Of a DNA stretch of 64,000 nucleotides, positions 53,578 through 63,060 are shown in pieces. The notes below the pieces were generated by a model that was given only the letters and a program-made list of their open reading frames with translations, was not told the origin of the DNA and did no database searches. The translations under genes were made by a program, and so were the position numbers. Origin of the DNA: Acidobacteriota bacterium (GTDB taxonomy: Bacteria; Acidobacteriota; Terriglobia; Bryobacterales; Bryobacteraceae). Location of the stretch: the NCBI GenBank assembly GCA_018268715.1, contig JAFDVZ010000007.1, positions 62,001 to 126,000 on the forward strand, given 5' to 3'. Each line of letters begins with the position of its first letter. The first letter of the stretch is position 1.

Positions 53578-54234
53578 ATGAAGAAGAACGTCATCCTCGG
53601 CTCGATCGTCGATACGGGCATCGTCGCCATCGTTCGAACATCGAGTTCCGAATCCGCCGTCAAATCGGTTGAAGCCATCTATCGCGGAGGCCTCCGCGCG
53701 GTCGAAATCACCATGACCGTCCCCGGCGCCATCAAGGCCCTCGAACGCGTGGCCGATCTGTTCGGCGATCAAATCGTGCTCGGCGCCGGCACCGTCCTCG
53801 ATCCGGAATCCGCCCGCGCCTGCATCCTCGCCGGCGCCGAATTCCTGGTCACGCCCGCCCTCCGCGTCTCCACCATTGAGATGGCCCAGCGCTATTCGAA
53901 GGTGATCTTTCCCGGCGCGCTGTCGCCCACCGAAGTCCTCACCGCGTGGGAAGCCGGCGCCGACGCCGTCAAGGTTTTCCCCTGCGGCAACGTCGGCGGC
54001 CCCAAGTACATCAAGGCGCTCAAAGGACCCTTCCCGCAAATCGAAATGGTGCCCACCGGTGGCGTCAACCTCGACACCACGGCGGACTTCCTGCGCGCCG
54101 GTTCCTGCGCCGTCGCCGTCGGCTCCGAACTGGTCGACGGCAAGAGCATCCAGGAAGGCAATTACCAGATCTTTGAAGAACGCGCCAAGCAGTTCCTCGT
54201 GAAAGTGCGCGAAGGGCGCGGCGTCAAACCGTAG
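53578..54234 (+). CDS. eda: 2-keto-3-deoxy-6-phosphogluconate aldolase family protein
   Basis: A 218-residue KDPG/KHG-type class I aldolase. Recognisable elements are [13 protein letters not shown], the catalytic Glu in [28 protein letters not shown], and the Schiff-base Lys in [13 protein letters not shown]. It cleaves a 2-keto-3-deoxy sugar acid (phosphorylated or not) to pyruvate and an aldehyde. With a fucosidase gene divergent to it, 2-keto-3-deoxy-L-fuconate is a possible substrate, but the standard KDPG role is equally open. It is followed by an SDR gene 19 bases later. Confidence 0.86.
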   Translation: MKKNVILGSIVDTGIVAIVRTSSSESAVKSVEAIYRGGLRAVEITMTVPGAIKALERVADLFGDQIVLGAGTVLDPESARACILAGAEFLVTPALRVSTIEMAQRYSKVIFPGALSPTEVLTAWEAGADAVKVFPCGNVGGPKYIKALKGPFPQIEMVPTGGVNLDTTADFLRAGSCAVAVGSELVDGKSIQEGNYQIFEERAKQFLVKVREGRGVKP

Positions 54235-54253
54235 CCCATTAAGGAAGGCTCCC

Positions 54254-55009
54254 ATGGAACTCACCGCAACCCGAGCCATCGTCGCAGGCGGAGCATCCGG
54301 CCTCGGCGCCGCCTGTGTCCGCATGCTCGCAGCCAACGGCGCCAGCGTCGCCATCCTCGACGTGAACGAAACCGCCGGCCGCGCGCTAGCCGCCGAACTC
54401 GGCCCGTCCGCAACATTTTTCGAAGCCGATGTTTCAAACGAAACCGCGGTGAAATCGGCCATCGAAGCCTTCCGGCCTATTCAAATCGCCATCAACTGCG
54501 CGGGCATCGCGCCGGCCCAGCGCACCGTCGGCAAGGAAGGGCCGGCCCCGCTCGACTGGTTCGCGACGGTCGTCCGCGTGAACCTCATCGGGACCTTCAA
54601 CGTCGCCCGCCTGGCCGCCGCGGCCATGTCCGCCAACCAGCCCAACTCCCAGGGCGAGCGCGGAGTCATCGTCAACACCGCCTCCATCGCCGCCTTCGAC
54701 GGCCAGATCGGCCAGGTGGCCTACGCCGCTTCAAAGGGCGGCATCGTGGGCCTGACCCTGCCCATGGCGCGCGATCTCTCGCGCCTCGGCATCCGCGTCG
54801 TCACCATCGCGCCCGGCATCTTCGACACGCCCCTGCTCGGCAAAATGCCCGAAGAAGTCCGCGCCAGTCTCGGCGCGCAGACGCCCTTCCCGCCGCGTCT
54901 CGGCCAGCCCTCGGAGTACGCCCACCTGGCGCGCCACATCATTGAGAACACCATGCTGAACGGCGAAGTCATCCGTCTCGACGGCGCCATGCGGATGGCC
55001 CCGAAATAG
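54254..55009 (+). CDS. SDR-family 3-hydroxyacyl-CoA dehydrogenase (HSD10 type)
   Basis: A 251-residue classical short-chain dehydrogenase. The cofactor loop is [13 protein letters not shown], the active-site Ser/Tyr/Lys are in VNTASIAAF and VAYAASKGG, and the C-terminal sequence [18 protein letters not shown] and [14 protein letters not shown] is very close in pattern to 3-hydroxyacyl-CoA dehydrogenase type 2 (HSD17B10) proteins. It would use NAD(H) on short-chain 3-hydroxyacyl-CoA. Its neighbour is an aldolase, so a sugar-acid substrate cannot be excluded. An AAGGA sequence supports the ATG at 54254. Confidence 0.88.
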   Translation: MELTATRAIVAGGASGLGAACVRMLAANGASVAILDVNETAGRALAAELGPSATFFEADVSNETAVKSAIEAFRPIQIAINCAGIAPAQRTVGKEGPAPLDWFATVVRVNLIGTFNVARLAAAAMSANQPNSQGERGVIVNTASIAAFDGQIGQVAYAASKGGIVGLTLPMARDLSRLGIRVVTIAPGIFDTPLLGKMPEEVRASLGAQTPFPPRLGQPSEYAHLARHIIENTMLNGEVIRLDGAMRMAPK

Positions 55010-55011
55010 GC

Positions 55012-56175
55012 GTGCCGCCGCACATTCTCTTCATCACGGAGCGCTACCCGCCGGACGCGGGCGGCGTCGCGGCCAGCGCCGGCCGCATCTCGCGAGCCCT
55101 CGCCGCCCTCGGTGCGGACGTCGACGTCGTCGCCTGGACGCGCTCCCTCCCGGCGGGCCAGATCGAGCGCAACGGCGCCGCGAACCCCACCATCTACCGC
55201 CTGGGCCGTTACCGCGAGTGGGACGCCACCATGCCCCACACCATGAACCTGCTCGACTGGCTCACCGGCACGCGCCGCTACGACGCGGTATGGGGCCACT
55301 ACGTCTCGCTGGCAGGCTTCATGGCGGTCTGGTACGGGCGCCTGAACGCGACCCCATCCATCGTTAGCATCCGCGGCAACGACCTCGACCGCGACGTCTT
55401 CCCGCCCGGCGACTTCTCGCGTCTCGAATGGACGCTGCGCCACGCGACCCTGGTCGCCGGAGTCACCCGCGAGCTCGCCCGCAAAGCCCACGCCGTCACC
55501 GGTCGCGACGACATCTTATATATTCCGAACGCCGTCGATCACGAAACCTTCGCGCCCGGCGAGCCGGACGCCGGACTCCGCCGCCAACTCGGCATTGAAG
55601 AAAACGAAGCCATCCTGGGCTTCGCCGGCGAGCTCCGCGAGAAAAAAGGACTCACGCATCTGATAGACGCGGTGCGCGCCGTCCGCGACCGCCGCCCGGC
55701 CTGTCTCCTGTTGATCGGCGACGTCCGCCCCTCTGAGACCCCGCGCCTGCTCCAGCAACTCGGCCCCGGCCCGCTAGCCGGACAGCGCGTCATCATCACC
55801 GGCCAACTCGCCACACCCGCCGAAGTGGTCCGCCATCTCCATCTCTGCGACGTCTACCTTCAGCCGTCGTTATGGGACGGCATGCCGAACGCGCTGCTCG
55901 AAGCGATGTCGGCGGGCTGCGGCGCCATCGCGAGCGACGCGGGCGGCATCCCCGAAATGATCGAACCGGGCGTAGACGGCGTCATCGTCCCGCGCCACCA
56001 ACTCCACCGCCTGAGCGAAGCCATCCTCGAATGGCTCGACGCGGCCCCCGAAGTCCGCGCCCGCATCCGCCGCGCCGCCCGCGCCCGCATCCTCCGCGAC
56101 TTCACCTTCGACGCCGAACGCCGCGCCCTCTCCGAAGCCCTCCGCGCCCTCACGCCGCCTCACTACTCCGAATAG
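55012..56175 (+). CDS. GT4-family glycosyltransferase
   Basis: A 387-residue glycosyltransferase of the GT-B fold. The N-terminal domain reads ILFITERYPPDAGGVAASAG, and the C-terminal nucleotide-sugar domain contains LGFAGELREKKGLTHLIDA and the EX7E-type region EAMSAGCGAIASDAGGIPEMI. It transfers a sugar from a nucleotide donor to an acceptor, perhaps for exopolysaccharide. Start is GTG at 55012, two bases after the SDR stop. Its 3' end overlaps the convergent VWA gene by 13 bases. Confidence 0.87.
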   Translation: MPPHILFITERYPPDAGGVAASAGRISRALAALGADVDVVAWTRSLPAGQIERNGAANPTIYRLGRYREWDATMPHTMNLLDWLTGTRRYDAVWGHYVSLAGFMAVWYGRLNATPSIVSIRGNDLDRDVFPPGDFSRLEWTLRHATLVAGVTRELARKAHAVTGRDDILYIPNAVDHETFAPGEPDAGLRRQLGIEENEAILGFAGELREKKGLTHLIDAVRAVRDRRPACLLLIGDVRPSETPRLLQQLGPGPLAGQRVIITGQLATPAEVVRHLHLCDVYLQPSLWDGMPNALLEAMSAGCGAIASDAGGIPEMIEPGVDGVIVPRHQLHRLSEAILEWLDAAPEVRARIRRAARARILRDFTFDAERRALSEALRALTPPHYSE

Positions 56176-59100
56176 AACCCCTCGCGAGCCCGCACCGTCC
56201 GCTTCTTCGGATTCTTCAACACCACGCTGATATTGCGCCACGCATGCCCCTCGCCGCCGCTCGGCCGGAACGCCAGCAGATACCCATGCGTCAGATCCTC
56301 GGACACGCTCTCAAACACCGCTCGAATCTCCCGGGGCTCGCGGATCTTGTACGCCAGCCCGCCCGTCGCCTTCGACATCGCGCTCAAATGCTTCAGCAAC
56401 TCGGGTTTGTTCAAGGCGTCGCCCTGCGCGATCGTGTACACCGGAATGCCCGCGCCCTTCGCCTTCCGGATCGCCAGATCCGTCGTCAGTGTGCTGCGAT
56501 TGTCCTCCCCGTCGGTGAACACGACAATCACCTTCTTGCCCGCATGCGCCGACAGGTCCTGGATCACGCGCACCACCGCGTCGTACAGCGCCGTCTCGCC
56601 AAAAGCCCGCGTCTTCAGCACGGCCCGCTTGGCCGCGCCTTTGGCCTCGGTGAAGGGGCTCAGCTGCCGCACCGTCTGGTTGAACGCGTACACCGCCGCC
56701 TGGTCGTTCGGCCGCAGATCGTCCACCAGCGCGAACGCCGCGCTCTTCAACGCCGCGATCGCGTTCTGCATGCTGCCGGTCGTATCCAGCAGCAGCGCGC
56801 AATACACCCGCGACGATCGCGGCTCGAACGCCGCCACCGTCCGCGGTTGGCCCTCCTCCAACACCTCGAACTCGTCCTGCCCCAGGTCGTCGGCATAGCG
56901 CCCGTGACTGTCGCGGACCGTCGCGTGCACCTCCACCAAACGCCCACTGACGCGGAACACCGCATCCACGGGCTCCGCCGGCGCCGCCGCTACAACGCCT
57001 GCCGCCGGCTCTGCTGTTCGAACGCCCGCCGCCGGACTCCCGCTGCCGGTGCGCGGCAACTCACCCGCCAACTCGCCGATGTTCATGAATCCGCCCGCCA
57101 GCGACGCCCCGCCATCCCGCGAATCCGCCGCCGGAATCAGCCGGCAGGGCTTGAACAACGCCGCCCGCTGCAGATACATATCCGCCGTGAATTGATGCCG
57201 GGCCGCCAGCAGCGGATCCTCCTCCACCACCAGCGTGTCCGGACTCAACCACGCCGCATACACCGCCGCCGTCAGCGCCGTCAGCGACCCGTCCATCCGC
57301 GGCGCCTTCTGCATTGCCCGCATCCGTTCGAACGCCGCCCGCCGCTCGCCCTTGAGGCCCAACAATCGCGGCAACTCCCGGTCGGCGTCGTCGCCGCCCG
57401 CCATCTCGCGCAGCACCTCCATCGGAGCCGCCTGTTCAGAAGCCCGCCGGAACGCCCGCGCCGCGGCCGCATCGTCAATCGAGCCCGCCTTCGACGCCAG
57501 CGCGGCCAACTCCGCCAGCGAATACCACACGCCCATGGCGGCGTTCTGCCGGGCCGGCGGCAATGCGATCATCTGATCCGTGAACCGCTCCAACGCCTGG
57601 AACTCCCCCGCGCCCAATCCGCGCAACCGCTCGAAATACGGAAACAGAAACCGCCAGTCCGCATAGCGCCGCGACACGATCCGCACGGACTCCGCATCGA
57701 AATCCCGTCCCCGCGCCTTGGCCGCCTGCGCCAGCGGAATCAGCGCCTCCACGGTTTCTGAGCCGGTCAGCACCGCCTCGTCCGCGCCCTTTCCCCAGGC
57801 CTCCCGGCCGCCCGGATACGCCACTCCGCCGCTCGCCGTCAGGGGGGCCTCGCGCAGCCACATCGCACGCCAAGCATTCACCGGCCGGCCCACGCCCCAC
57901 TTCAATTCCTCGGAATCGCGATACCAGGCGTAGTAACGCGCCGCCGTCTTCGCATCGCCCGCAAACAGCCGCTGATGCGCTCGATCGGCGCGGCCCATCG
58001 CGGAATAGAACGCCGCCAGACGTCCGCCGTCTTTATCGAACAGGGCTTTGAGAAACCCGCCCACGTCCTTGGCCGGCGCGCCCGCCAGCGCCTGCCACGC
58101 CGCCTCATCGCCCGGCGCCACAACGCGCTCGCCGTCCATCTTCACGTCCGCGCCGAACAGCGCCAGCGCATCGGAATCCCGCGTCACCAGCGTCCGCAGT
58201 CCCACGCTCTTCAGCAGCGCCGTGGCCGCCTCCGGCGGCATCGAACCCAAACCCGCATAGGTCCGCGCAAACCGGAGGTCGCGCGTGAACAGGTCCGCGA
58301 TCCCGCCCGGAAACGGCGCCACACCCTTCACCAGCGAGAACCACGCCGCCCCGCCGATCAGCCGGGCGTCTTCGTTACGCACCTCGAACTGGACCGTGCG
58401 CCCCGCCTCCAACGCCTCCTGCATCTCGATCTCATCCAACCCGAACGCCGCCGGCGCCCGCTGCCGCGTCCGGTCGGCCACGGTATCGCCCGGCTCCACG
58501 CGAACCTTCCCCTCGCGCTCCACCGCCCGCCAGCCCAACAGCTCGAGAATCCGTCCGGTCTTTGCGCGCCGCGCCGCATCGGCCAGCGACATCGTCACCA
58601 GCGTGCCGGTTTCCCTGGGTTCGCCAAGCCCCGCCAGTTCGCCGGAGGATGCCATCAGCGTCCGCATCGCTTCCAGGTAGTCCGGCACGGCTTCCTGATT
58701 CCATCCCGAAGTCCCGGCCACGATCGCGCGCGTGAACGCGGAGAAGAACCCCGCGTAGCTGGCATCGGTCACCCCCGCCAGCTTCCCCAACGCCTCGTAC
58801 CCGCCGGGAACCCAGGCCTCGCCGTCGCCCGGCGGTTCGGCGTCCACCTCCTCCGCCTCGTATCCGATGCGCGATTGCGCCGCCGCGGCCTCCGCCTTTG
58901 GCTTCGTTTCCAACTCGCGCCGCGTATCGAGAATCGCCGTCAGCACCACCTGGGCCTTCGGCAGTTGCTTGCGCGCATCCAGCCGGATCGCCTCCCGCGC
59001 GCTCGCCTCGGCGGCATCCAGGTCGCCCAGGTTGCCCTGCGCCACGGCCTTCAGCAGATACGCCTCGACATAGCGATGCCGCGGATCGGCCTTAATCAGG

Positions 59101-59816
59101 GCATCGGCGTCGGCGAGCGCCGTCTTCCAGTCCTTGCCCTGCGCATCGGCCCGGATCATCATCAGCCGCGCCAGCAACCGCTTCGGATCCGCCGCCAGGG
59201 CCTTCTCAAACGCCTCGCGCGCCGCCGCGGACTTCTTCTGGCCCAGACAGGCCAACCCCAGCGCGCTCCAGCCCGAGGCGAACTTCGGGACCTTCGCCAT
59301 CACTTCCCGCAACAGCCGTTCGGCTTCGCTCCAGTTCTTGTCTTGCGTCGCGGTCATCGCGCGATCCCACGACTTCTCGACCGCCGGGGGCAGGGAATCG
59401 AACTCCACCTGGAAGTTCTCGGCGGCCTTCCGCGAGAGCCGCAGGTCGGGCAACTGCTGGTTGCCGACCAGCCGCCGGTCGGCCAGGTCGATGACGCTCG
59501 ACACATAGCCCTTGAGCGACGCCCGCACCAGGCACTGGCGCTCCCTCAACACCGCCGTCCCGCTCGGCGTCATCACCGTCAGTCTTCCGAAAAAGTCGGC
59601 TTCGGCGCGCAGAATGTACGTGCCGGTCTTGCGGCTGGTCTGCGTCTCCTGTTGCGGCCTCGCGAACAGGCAGACGCGCTCGATGGCGACGCTCGAGGGC
59701 GGCCTCGACCCATCCTCCATCACCACGCGGCCGCGATAATACACCGTCTCGGCCATCGACAGCGGCGCCGTCATCGCCGCCGCAGCCAAAACAAAACCGG
59801 TGATTCGTGTTTTCAC
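56163..59816 (-). CDS. Giant secreted VWA-domain protein with TPR region (acidobacterial type)
   Basis: A 1217-residue exported protein (signal VKTRITGFVLAAAAMTAPLSMA). An N-terminal beta domain is followed by TPR-like repeats at about 150-280 (WSEAERLLREVMAKVPKFAS, AAAREAFEKALAADPKR). A long central region of unknown fold comes next, and the C-terminal VWA domain (about 960-1190) has a MIDAS motif of the form DTTGS in LLLDTTGSMQNAI, VYAFNQTVRQ and VVFTDGEDNRST. The Thr at the second MIDAS position is a variant of DxSxS. GTG start overlaps the stop of the upstream gene as GTGA, so the two are coupled. Likely a protein-protein adhesion or assembly factor; specific partner unknown. Confidence 0.82.
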   Translation of the reverse strand: MKTRITGFVLAAAAMTAPLSMAETVYYRGRVVMEDGSRPPSSVAIERVCLFARPQQETQTSRKTGTYILRAEADFFGRLTVMTPSGTAVLRERQCLVRASLKGYVSSVIDLADRRLVGNQQLPDLRLSRKAAENFQVEFDSLPPAVEKSWDRAMTATQDKNWSEAERLLREVMAKVPKFASGWSALGLACLGQKKSAAAREAFEKALAADPKRLLARLMMIRADAQGKDWKTALADADALIKADPRHRYVEAYLLKAVAQGNLGDLDAAEASAREAIRLDARKQLPKAQVVLTAILDTRRELETKPKAEAAAAQSRIGYEAEEVDAEPPGDGEAWVPGGYEALGKLAGVTDASYAGFFSAFTRAIVAGTSGWNQEAVPDYLEAMRTLMASSGELAGLGEPRETGTLVTMSLADAARRAKTGRILELLGWRAVEREGKVRVEPGDTVADRTRQRAPAAFGLDEIEMQEALEAGRTVQFEVRNEDARLIGGAAWFSLVKGVAPFPGGIADLFTRDLRFARTYAGLGSMPPEAATALLKSVGLRTLVTRDSDALALFGADVKMDGERVVAPGDEAAWQALAGAPAKDVGGFLKALFDKDGGRLAAFYSAMGRADRAHQRLFAGDAKTAARYYAWYRDSEELKWGVGRPVNAWRAMWLREAPLTASGGVAYPGGREAWGKGADEAVLTGSETVEALIPLAQAAKARGRDFDAESVRIVSRRYADWRFLFPYFERLRGLGAGEFQALERFTDQMIALPPARQNAAMGVWYSLAELAALASKAGSIDDAAAARAFRRASEQAAPMEVLREMAGGDDADRELPRLLGLKGERRAAFERMRAMQKAPRMDGSLTALTAAVYAAWLSPDTLVVEEDPLLAARHQFTADMYLQRAALFKPCRLIPAADSRDGGASLAGGFMNIGELAGELPRTGSGSPAAGVRTAEPAAGVVAAAPAEPVDAVFRVSGRLVEVHATVRDSHGRYADDLGQDEFEVLEEGQPRTVAAFEPRSSRVYCALLLDTTGSMQNAIAALKSAAFALVDDLRPNDQAAVYAFNQTVRQLSPFTEAKGAAKRAVLKTRAFGETALYDAVVRVIQDLSAHAGKKVIVVFTDGEDNRSTLTTDLAIRKAKGAGIPVYTIAQGDALNKPELLKHLSAMSKATGGLAYKIREPREIRAVFESVSEDLTHGYLLAFRPSGGEGHAWRNISVVLKNPKKRTVRAREGFYSE

Positions 59817-60430
59817 TGCCGCACGTACCGCATCGGACGGTCCGCACCGCGCTTGCGCATCACCAGGGCCCCGTCCTCGATCAACAGTCGTTCATCCTTG
59901 AAGTCCATCCGCGTGATGGCCTCGCCGTTGATCTCGAACCAGAATTCGTTGTGGTCCGGGTTGAGCGTCACCGCCTCGGAAACGAACTCATACACCGGAA
60001 TCTCGATCCGGGCGGACTTTGCGCCTTTGGCCCTCTCAAACGCCGCTAACCCATCGCCCGAGGTGTGTCCCCGCACTACGCCCTGGTCGGTGGTCAGCAC
60101 CACGTCGATGTTCTCGGCCCCGTTGCCCTTGGGTCCCAGCACCCACACGCGAACGCCGCCGTCGTTGGCCGCCGCGCTCCGCTTCAGCCGGAAGGGCGCG
60201 GTCTTGGCTTCGTCCGATTTCAGAATGACGGCGCCCGCCTCGGCCTTCCAGGTCCCTTTGGCTTGGTAATCCGCCGCGCCGTAGGCGAGCCCGAACTCGA
60301 ACCGCCCATCCGGGCGCAGCAATAACTCCGAACCTGCCTCAGGCACGCCCCGTAACTCATACCGGCCCGCCAGATCCGCGGCCGGAAGCCCCAACATCGC
60401 AATCGCGAAGGCTATGGCGACCCTCGTCAT
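59813..60430 (-). CDS. Secreted protein coupled to the VWA gene
   Basis: A 205-residue exported protein with a signal peptide (MTRVAIAFAIAMLGLPAADLA). The mature part looks beta-rich (AGRYELRGVPEAGSELLLRP, FEFGLAYGAADYQAKGTW, VYEFVSEAVTLNPDHNEFWF). I recognise no family. Its stop codon overlaps the VWA gene start by four bases (GTGA), which predicts co-translation and a shared function, perhaps as a partner of the VWA protein. Start is the ATG at 60430. The 139-base gap to the next gene shows no terminator. Confidence 0.68.
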   Translation of the reverse strand: MTRVAIAFAIAMLGLPAADLAGRYELRGVPEAGSELLLRPDGRFEFGLAYGAADYQAKGTWKAEAGAVILKSDEAKTAPFRLKRSAAANDGGVRVWVLGPKGNGAENIDVVLTTDQGVVRGHTSGDGLAAFERAKGAKSARIEIPVYEFVSEAVTLNPDHNEFWFEINGEAITRMDFKDERLLIEDGALVMRKRGADRPMRYVRQ

Positions 60431-60569
60431 GATGCCCCCTTCGACACCGGTTGCCTGGAAACAGGGTCAAACCGGGTGTCCCGTAATTATAAGGCTTATC
60501 CGCCGGGTCGCGGAGCGGGTGGGGGGAAACCGGAGGCAGACGGCCGAGGCCGCCTGCCTCACGCCATCT

Positions 60570-61610
60570 TCAAACCTTCAAGCCGAGATCGTCGCGAGCG
60601 TACAGCACGGACTGCGCGACGTTGTCCTGTTCGAACTTCAGCTTGGCCTGCTGGTCGAGTTTGTCCACCCACACCAGCGGCTTCTTCGGCTTGTTCGCAC
60701 GGACCATCCGCAGCATGCGCGCCAGGTACACGCCGTTACGGTCGGTGAACGTCACCCAGTACTTCTCGGTGAGGCACGGAATCACCAGCGGATTCCGCGT
60801 CAGCATGTCGAGCGAGAACTTCACGTTCGGCCGCTTCGACACAATCGTGTCGAACATCTTCTTGAGCGGCAGCATGCCGTGCCCGAGCGGAACCTCGGCC
60901 AGGTAGAACCCGTCGGCGTACTCCTCAACCGCCATATCCTTTATATGGGAGTTGATGCAGAAGGGCGCCAACTGCTCGACTAGCTCCACCGGGTCATCGC
61001 ACAGGGACATGTTATTGCCCCAGTCGATGCACGTACCCAGATACTCGCTCGAATAGGACTTGAGCAGCGGAACCATCTGCTCCACCGTCCAGTCCTTGTG
61101 GTTCTCAAGACCCAGCGGCATCTTGTTCCGCTCGAGAATCGGCACCGTCCGCGCGAGCTTCGCCTTGGAGTCGGTGACGAAGGTCTTCCAGGTGGCCAGG
61201 TCGTTGAAGGTTTCGTACCGGCGGCCGGTCAGGCACACGGACCGCATGCACTTGCAGCCCATCTCCTTGGCCGCTTTGACCACCCGCTCGAAGTCCGGAA
61301 TGCCGGCGTCCTCTCTTGGCATGAGAGCCACCAGTTCGACGTACATGCCGAGTTGCTCGGACCGTTCGCGGACGCCCTTGACCAGCGCCGGATCGATCGG
61401 GCCGGGCGGGATGAATCCCTGGATGCCGCCCGCGCCGCGCTCATAGGCGTAGTTCAGGTAATCGAGCACGGTGCCGCTGGTGCGCGACGGCCGCCCGATC
61501 ACGAAGCAGTCCGGCGAGAAGCCCATTCCGGACCGTACGGCCGGAGCCGCGGGCGCCGCCGCCCGGGCCGCGACGGCCGAAGCCGCCGCCATGAATGTCC
61601 TGCGGGTCAT
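60570..61610 (-). CDS. Tat-signal sugar isomerase-like TIM barrel
   Basis: A 346-residue xylose-isomerase-like TIM barrel with a Tat leader (MTRRTFMAAASAVAARAAAP). Metal ligands match the family: Glu in LGLENHKDW, Asp in TCIDWGNNM, His in CINSHIKDM and Glu in LAEVPLGHG. Its ATG overlaps the stop of the Gfo/Idh/MocA gene upstream as ATGA (61607-61610), showing tight coupling. Such dehydrogenase plus TIM-barrel pairs are known in 3-keto-glycoside and inositol catabolism; which one applies is not shown. Confidence 0.84.
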   Translation of the reverse strand: MTRRTFMAAASAVAARAAAPAAPAVRSGMGFSPDCFVIGRPSRTSGTVLDYLNYAYERGAGGIQGFIPPGPIDPALVKGVRERSEQLGMYVELVALMPREDAGIPDFERVVKAAKEMGCKCMRSVCLTGRRYETFNDLATWKTFVTDSKAKLARTVPILERNKMPLGLENHKDWTVEQMVPLLKSYSSEYLGTCIDWGNNMSLCDDPVELVEQLAPFCINSHIKDMAVEEYADGFYLAEVPLGHGMLPLKKMFDTIVSKRPNVKFSLDMLTRNPLVIPCLTEKYWVTFTDRNGVYLARMLRMVRANKPKKPLVWVDKLDQQAKLKFEQDNVAQSVLYARDDLGLKV

Positions 61611-62959
61611 AGGTTGAAGCTCCTTAGAACCTGGTCCCACGGCTTTCGGTACGGCCGGACCAGCATCGCGCTCGCTTCCTTATCGCCAATGATCTCTTCC
61701 TTTTCGGGATCCCAGCGCAGCTTACGGCCCAGCTTCATGGACATGTTCGCCAGATGGCAGGCCGTGTTCACCTGGTGGCCGTCCTCGACGTCCGCCACCG
61801 GCCGTTTGCGTTGCTTCACGCAGTCGATGAAGTGCTGTGCGTGCAGGCCCATCGGTTCGCCGCCGATCTCGCCGCCCTTCTTCGCCTCGGTGCGCGGGGT
61901 CCGCGGCACGTCGGCCATTTTCGGGTGTCCGGGAGGGTCCGACCATGGTGGAATCTGGCGGGTGGGCGCGATGTTCATGTCGGGGAAGATCTCGTAGCCG
62001 CCGCGTCCCACCGCCATGCTGCCCTTGGTTCCGAAGAACTCGTTGCCGCCGCGGGCCCGTCCCGCCGACGCTTCGCGCAGCGAGATGACCACGGTGAAGC
62101 CCGGGTAGTCCAGGATGGCGTCCTGCGTGTCGGGCGTTTCGCCGTCGTCTTCGAGGGCGAAACGGCCGCCGCTTGAATACACCGCCGTCGGCCCCTTCAC
62201 CTGCATGATGTAGTGGACAAAGTCGATGTCGTGCGCGCCGAGGTTCGTCATCTGGCCGCCCGAGTAATCCCAGAACCAGCGGAAATGGTACAGGCAGCGA
62301 TGTTCGGTGTAGGGCTTCTTCGGCGCCGGCCCGAGCCACATGTCGTAATCGAGGCCCGCCGGCGGTTCCGACACCGGCGTCCTGCCGAAGCCGGGCATCA
62401 CGTTGCGGAAAGCTCCGATACGGACGCTGGTGAGCTTGCCGATGTGCCCGCCGCGGATCATCGGCACCACTTCTTTCATGTGCGGACCGCTACGGCCTTG
62501 CGTGCCCACCTGTACGATGCGGTTGTACTTGCGGGCGGCCGCGGTCATCCACCGGCCCTCCTTGACAAAGAGGGTCATGGGCTTTTCGACGTACACGTCC
62601 TTGCCCGCCGCGCAGGCCATGATGGTCTGCAGCGCGTGCCAGTGGTCCGGCGTGGAAATGACCACCGCGTCGACGTTCTTGTCGTCGTACATCTTGCGGA
62701 AGTCTTTGTAGCCTTTAACGTGCGGGCCGCCGCAATCGGCTTGCCCGCGTTCGATGCGCGGATCGTAGATGTCGCTGACCGCGACCAGTTCAGCTTCGGG
62801 TAGTTTTTTGAAATCGGCGATATGCCGCAGCCCAATGAGCCCGCAGCCGATGAACCCGATTCGGACGCGTTCGTTGGCCCCCAATACACGCGAGTAGGAG
62901 GCCGCTGTCATCGCGCCCAGGAAAGTCCGCCGGGTGGCGGAAAGAGCGTTGTCGTCCAT
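61607..62959 (-). CDS. Tat-exported Gfo/Idh/MocA family oxidoreductase
   Basis: A 450-residue sugar dehydrogenase-like protein. The Tat leader is ATRRTFLGAMTAASYS. The Rossmann motif is IGFIGCGLIGLRHI, the STPDHWHAL stretch precedes the VEKPMTL catalytic motif, and the C-terminal domain has SGGQMTNLGAHDIDFVHYI. It resembles the family member at 47635-48873 but is not a close copy (different spacing and C-terminus). Start is the ATG ending at 62959. Its stop overlaps the following isomerase gene by four bases (ATGA). Confidence 0.89.
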   Translation of the reverse strand: MDDNALSATRRTFLGAMTAASYSRVLGANERVRIGFIGCGLIGLRHIADFKKLPEAELVAVSDIYDPRIERGQADCGGPHVKGYKDFRKMYDDKNVDAVVISTPDHWHALQTIMACAAGKDVYVEKPMTLFVKEGRWMTAAARKYNRIVQVGTQGRSGPHMKEVVPMIRGGHIGKLTSVRIGAFRNVMPGFGRTPVSEPPAGLDYDMWLGPAPKKPYTEHRCLYHFRWFWDYSGGQMTNLGAHDIDFVHYIMQVKGPTAVYSSGGRFALEDDGETPDTQDAILDYPGFTVVISLREASAGRARGGNEFFGTKGSMAVGRGGYEIFPDMNIAPTRQIPPWSDPPGHPKMADVPRTPRTEAKKGGEIGGEPMGLHAQHFIDCVKQRKRPVADVEDGHQVNTACHLANMSMKLGRKLRWDPEKEEIIGDKEASAMLVRPYRKPWDQVLRSFNL

Positions 62960-63060
62960 TGTTCGAACTCCTGAATCCCCGGGACAGCAGGAGCGGCGGA
63001 GAGCGTCGCCCCTGTACATATGCTCAAAGTTTCCGGTGCAATGCAAACGGCGCCGGGAGT

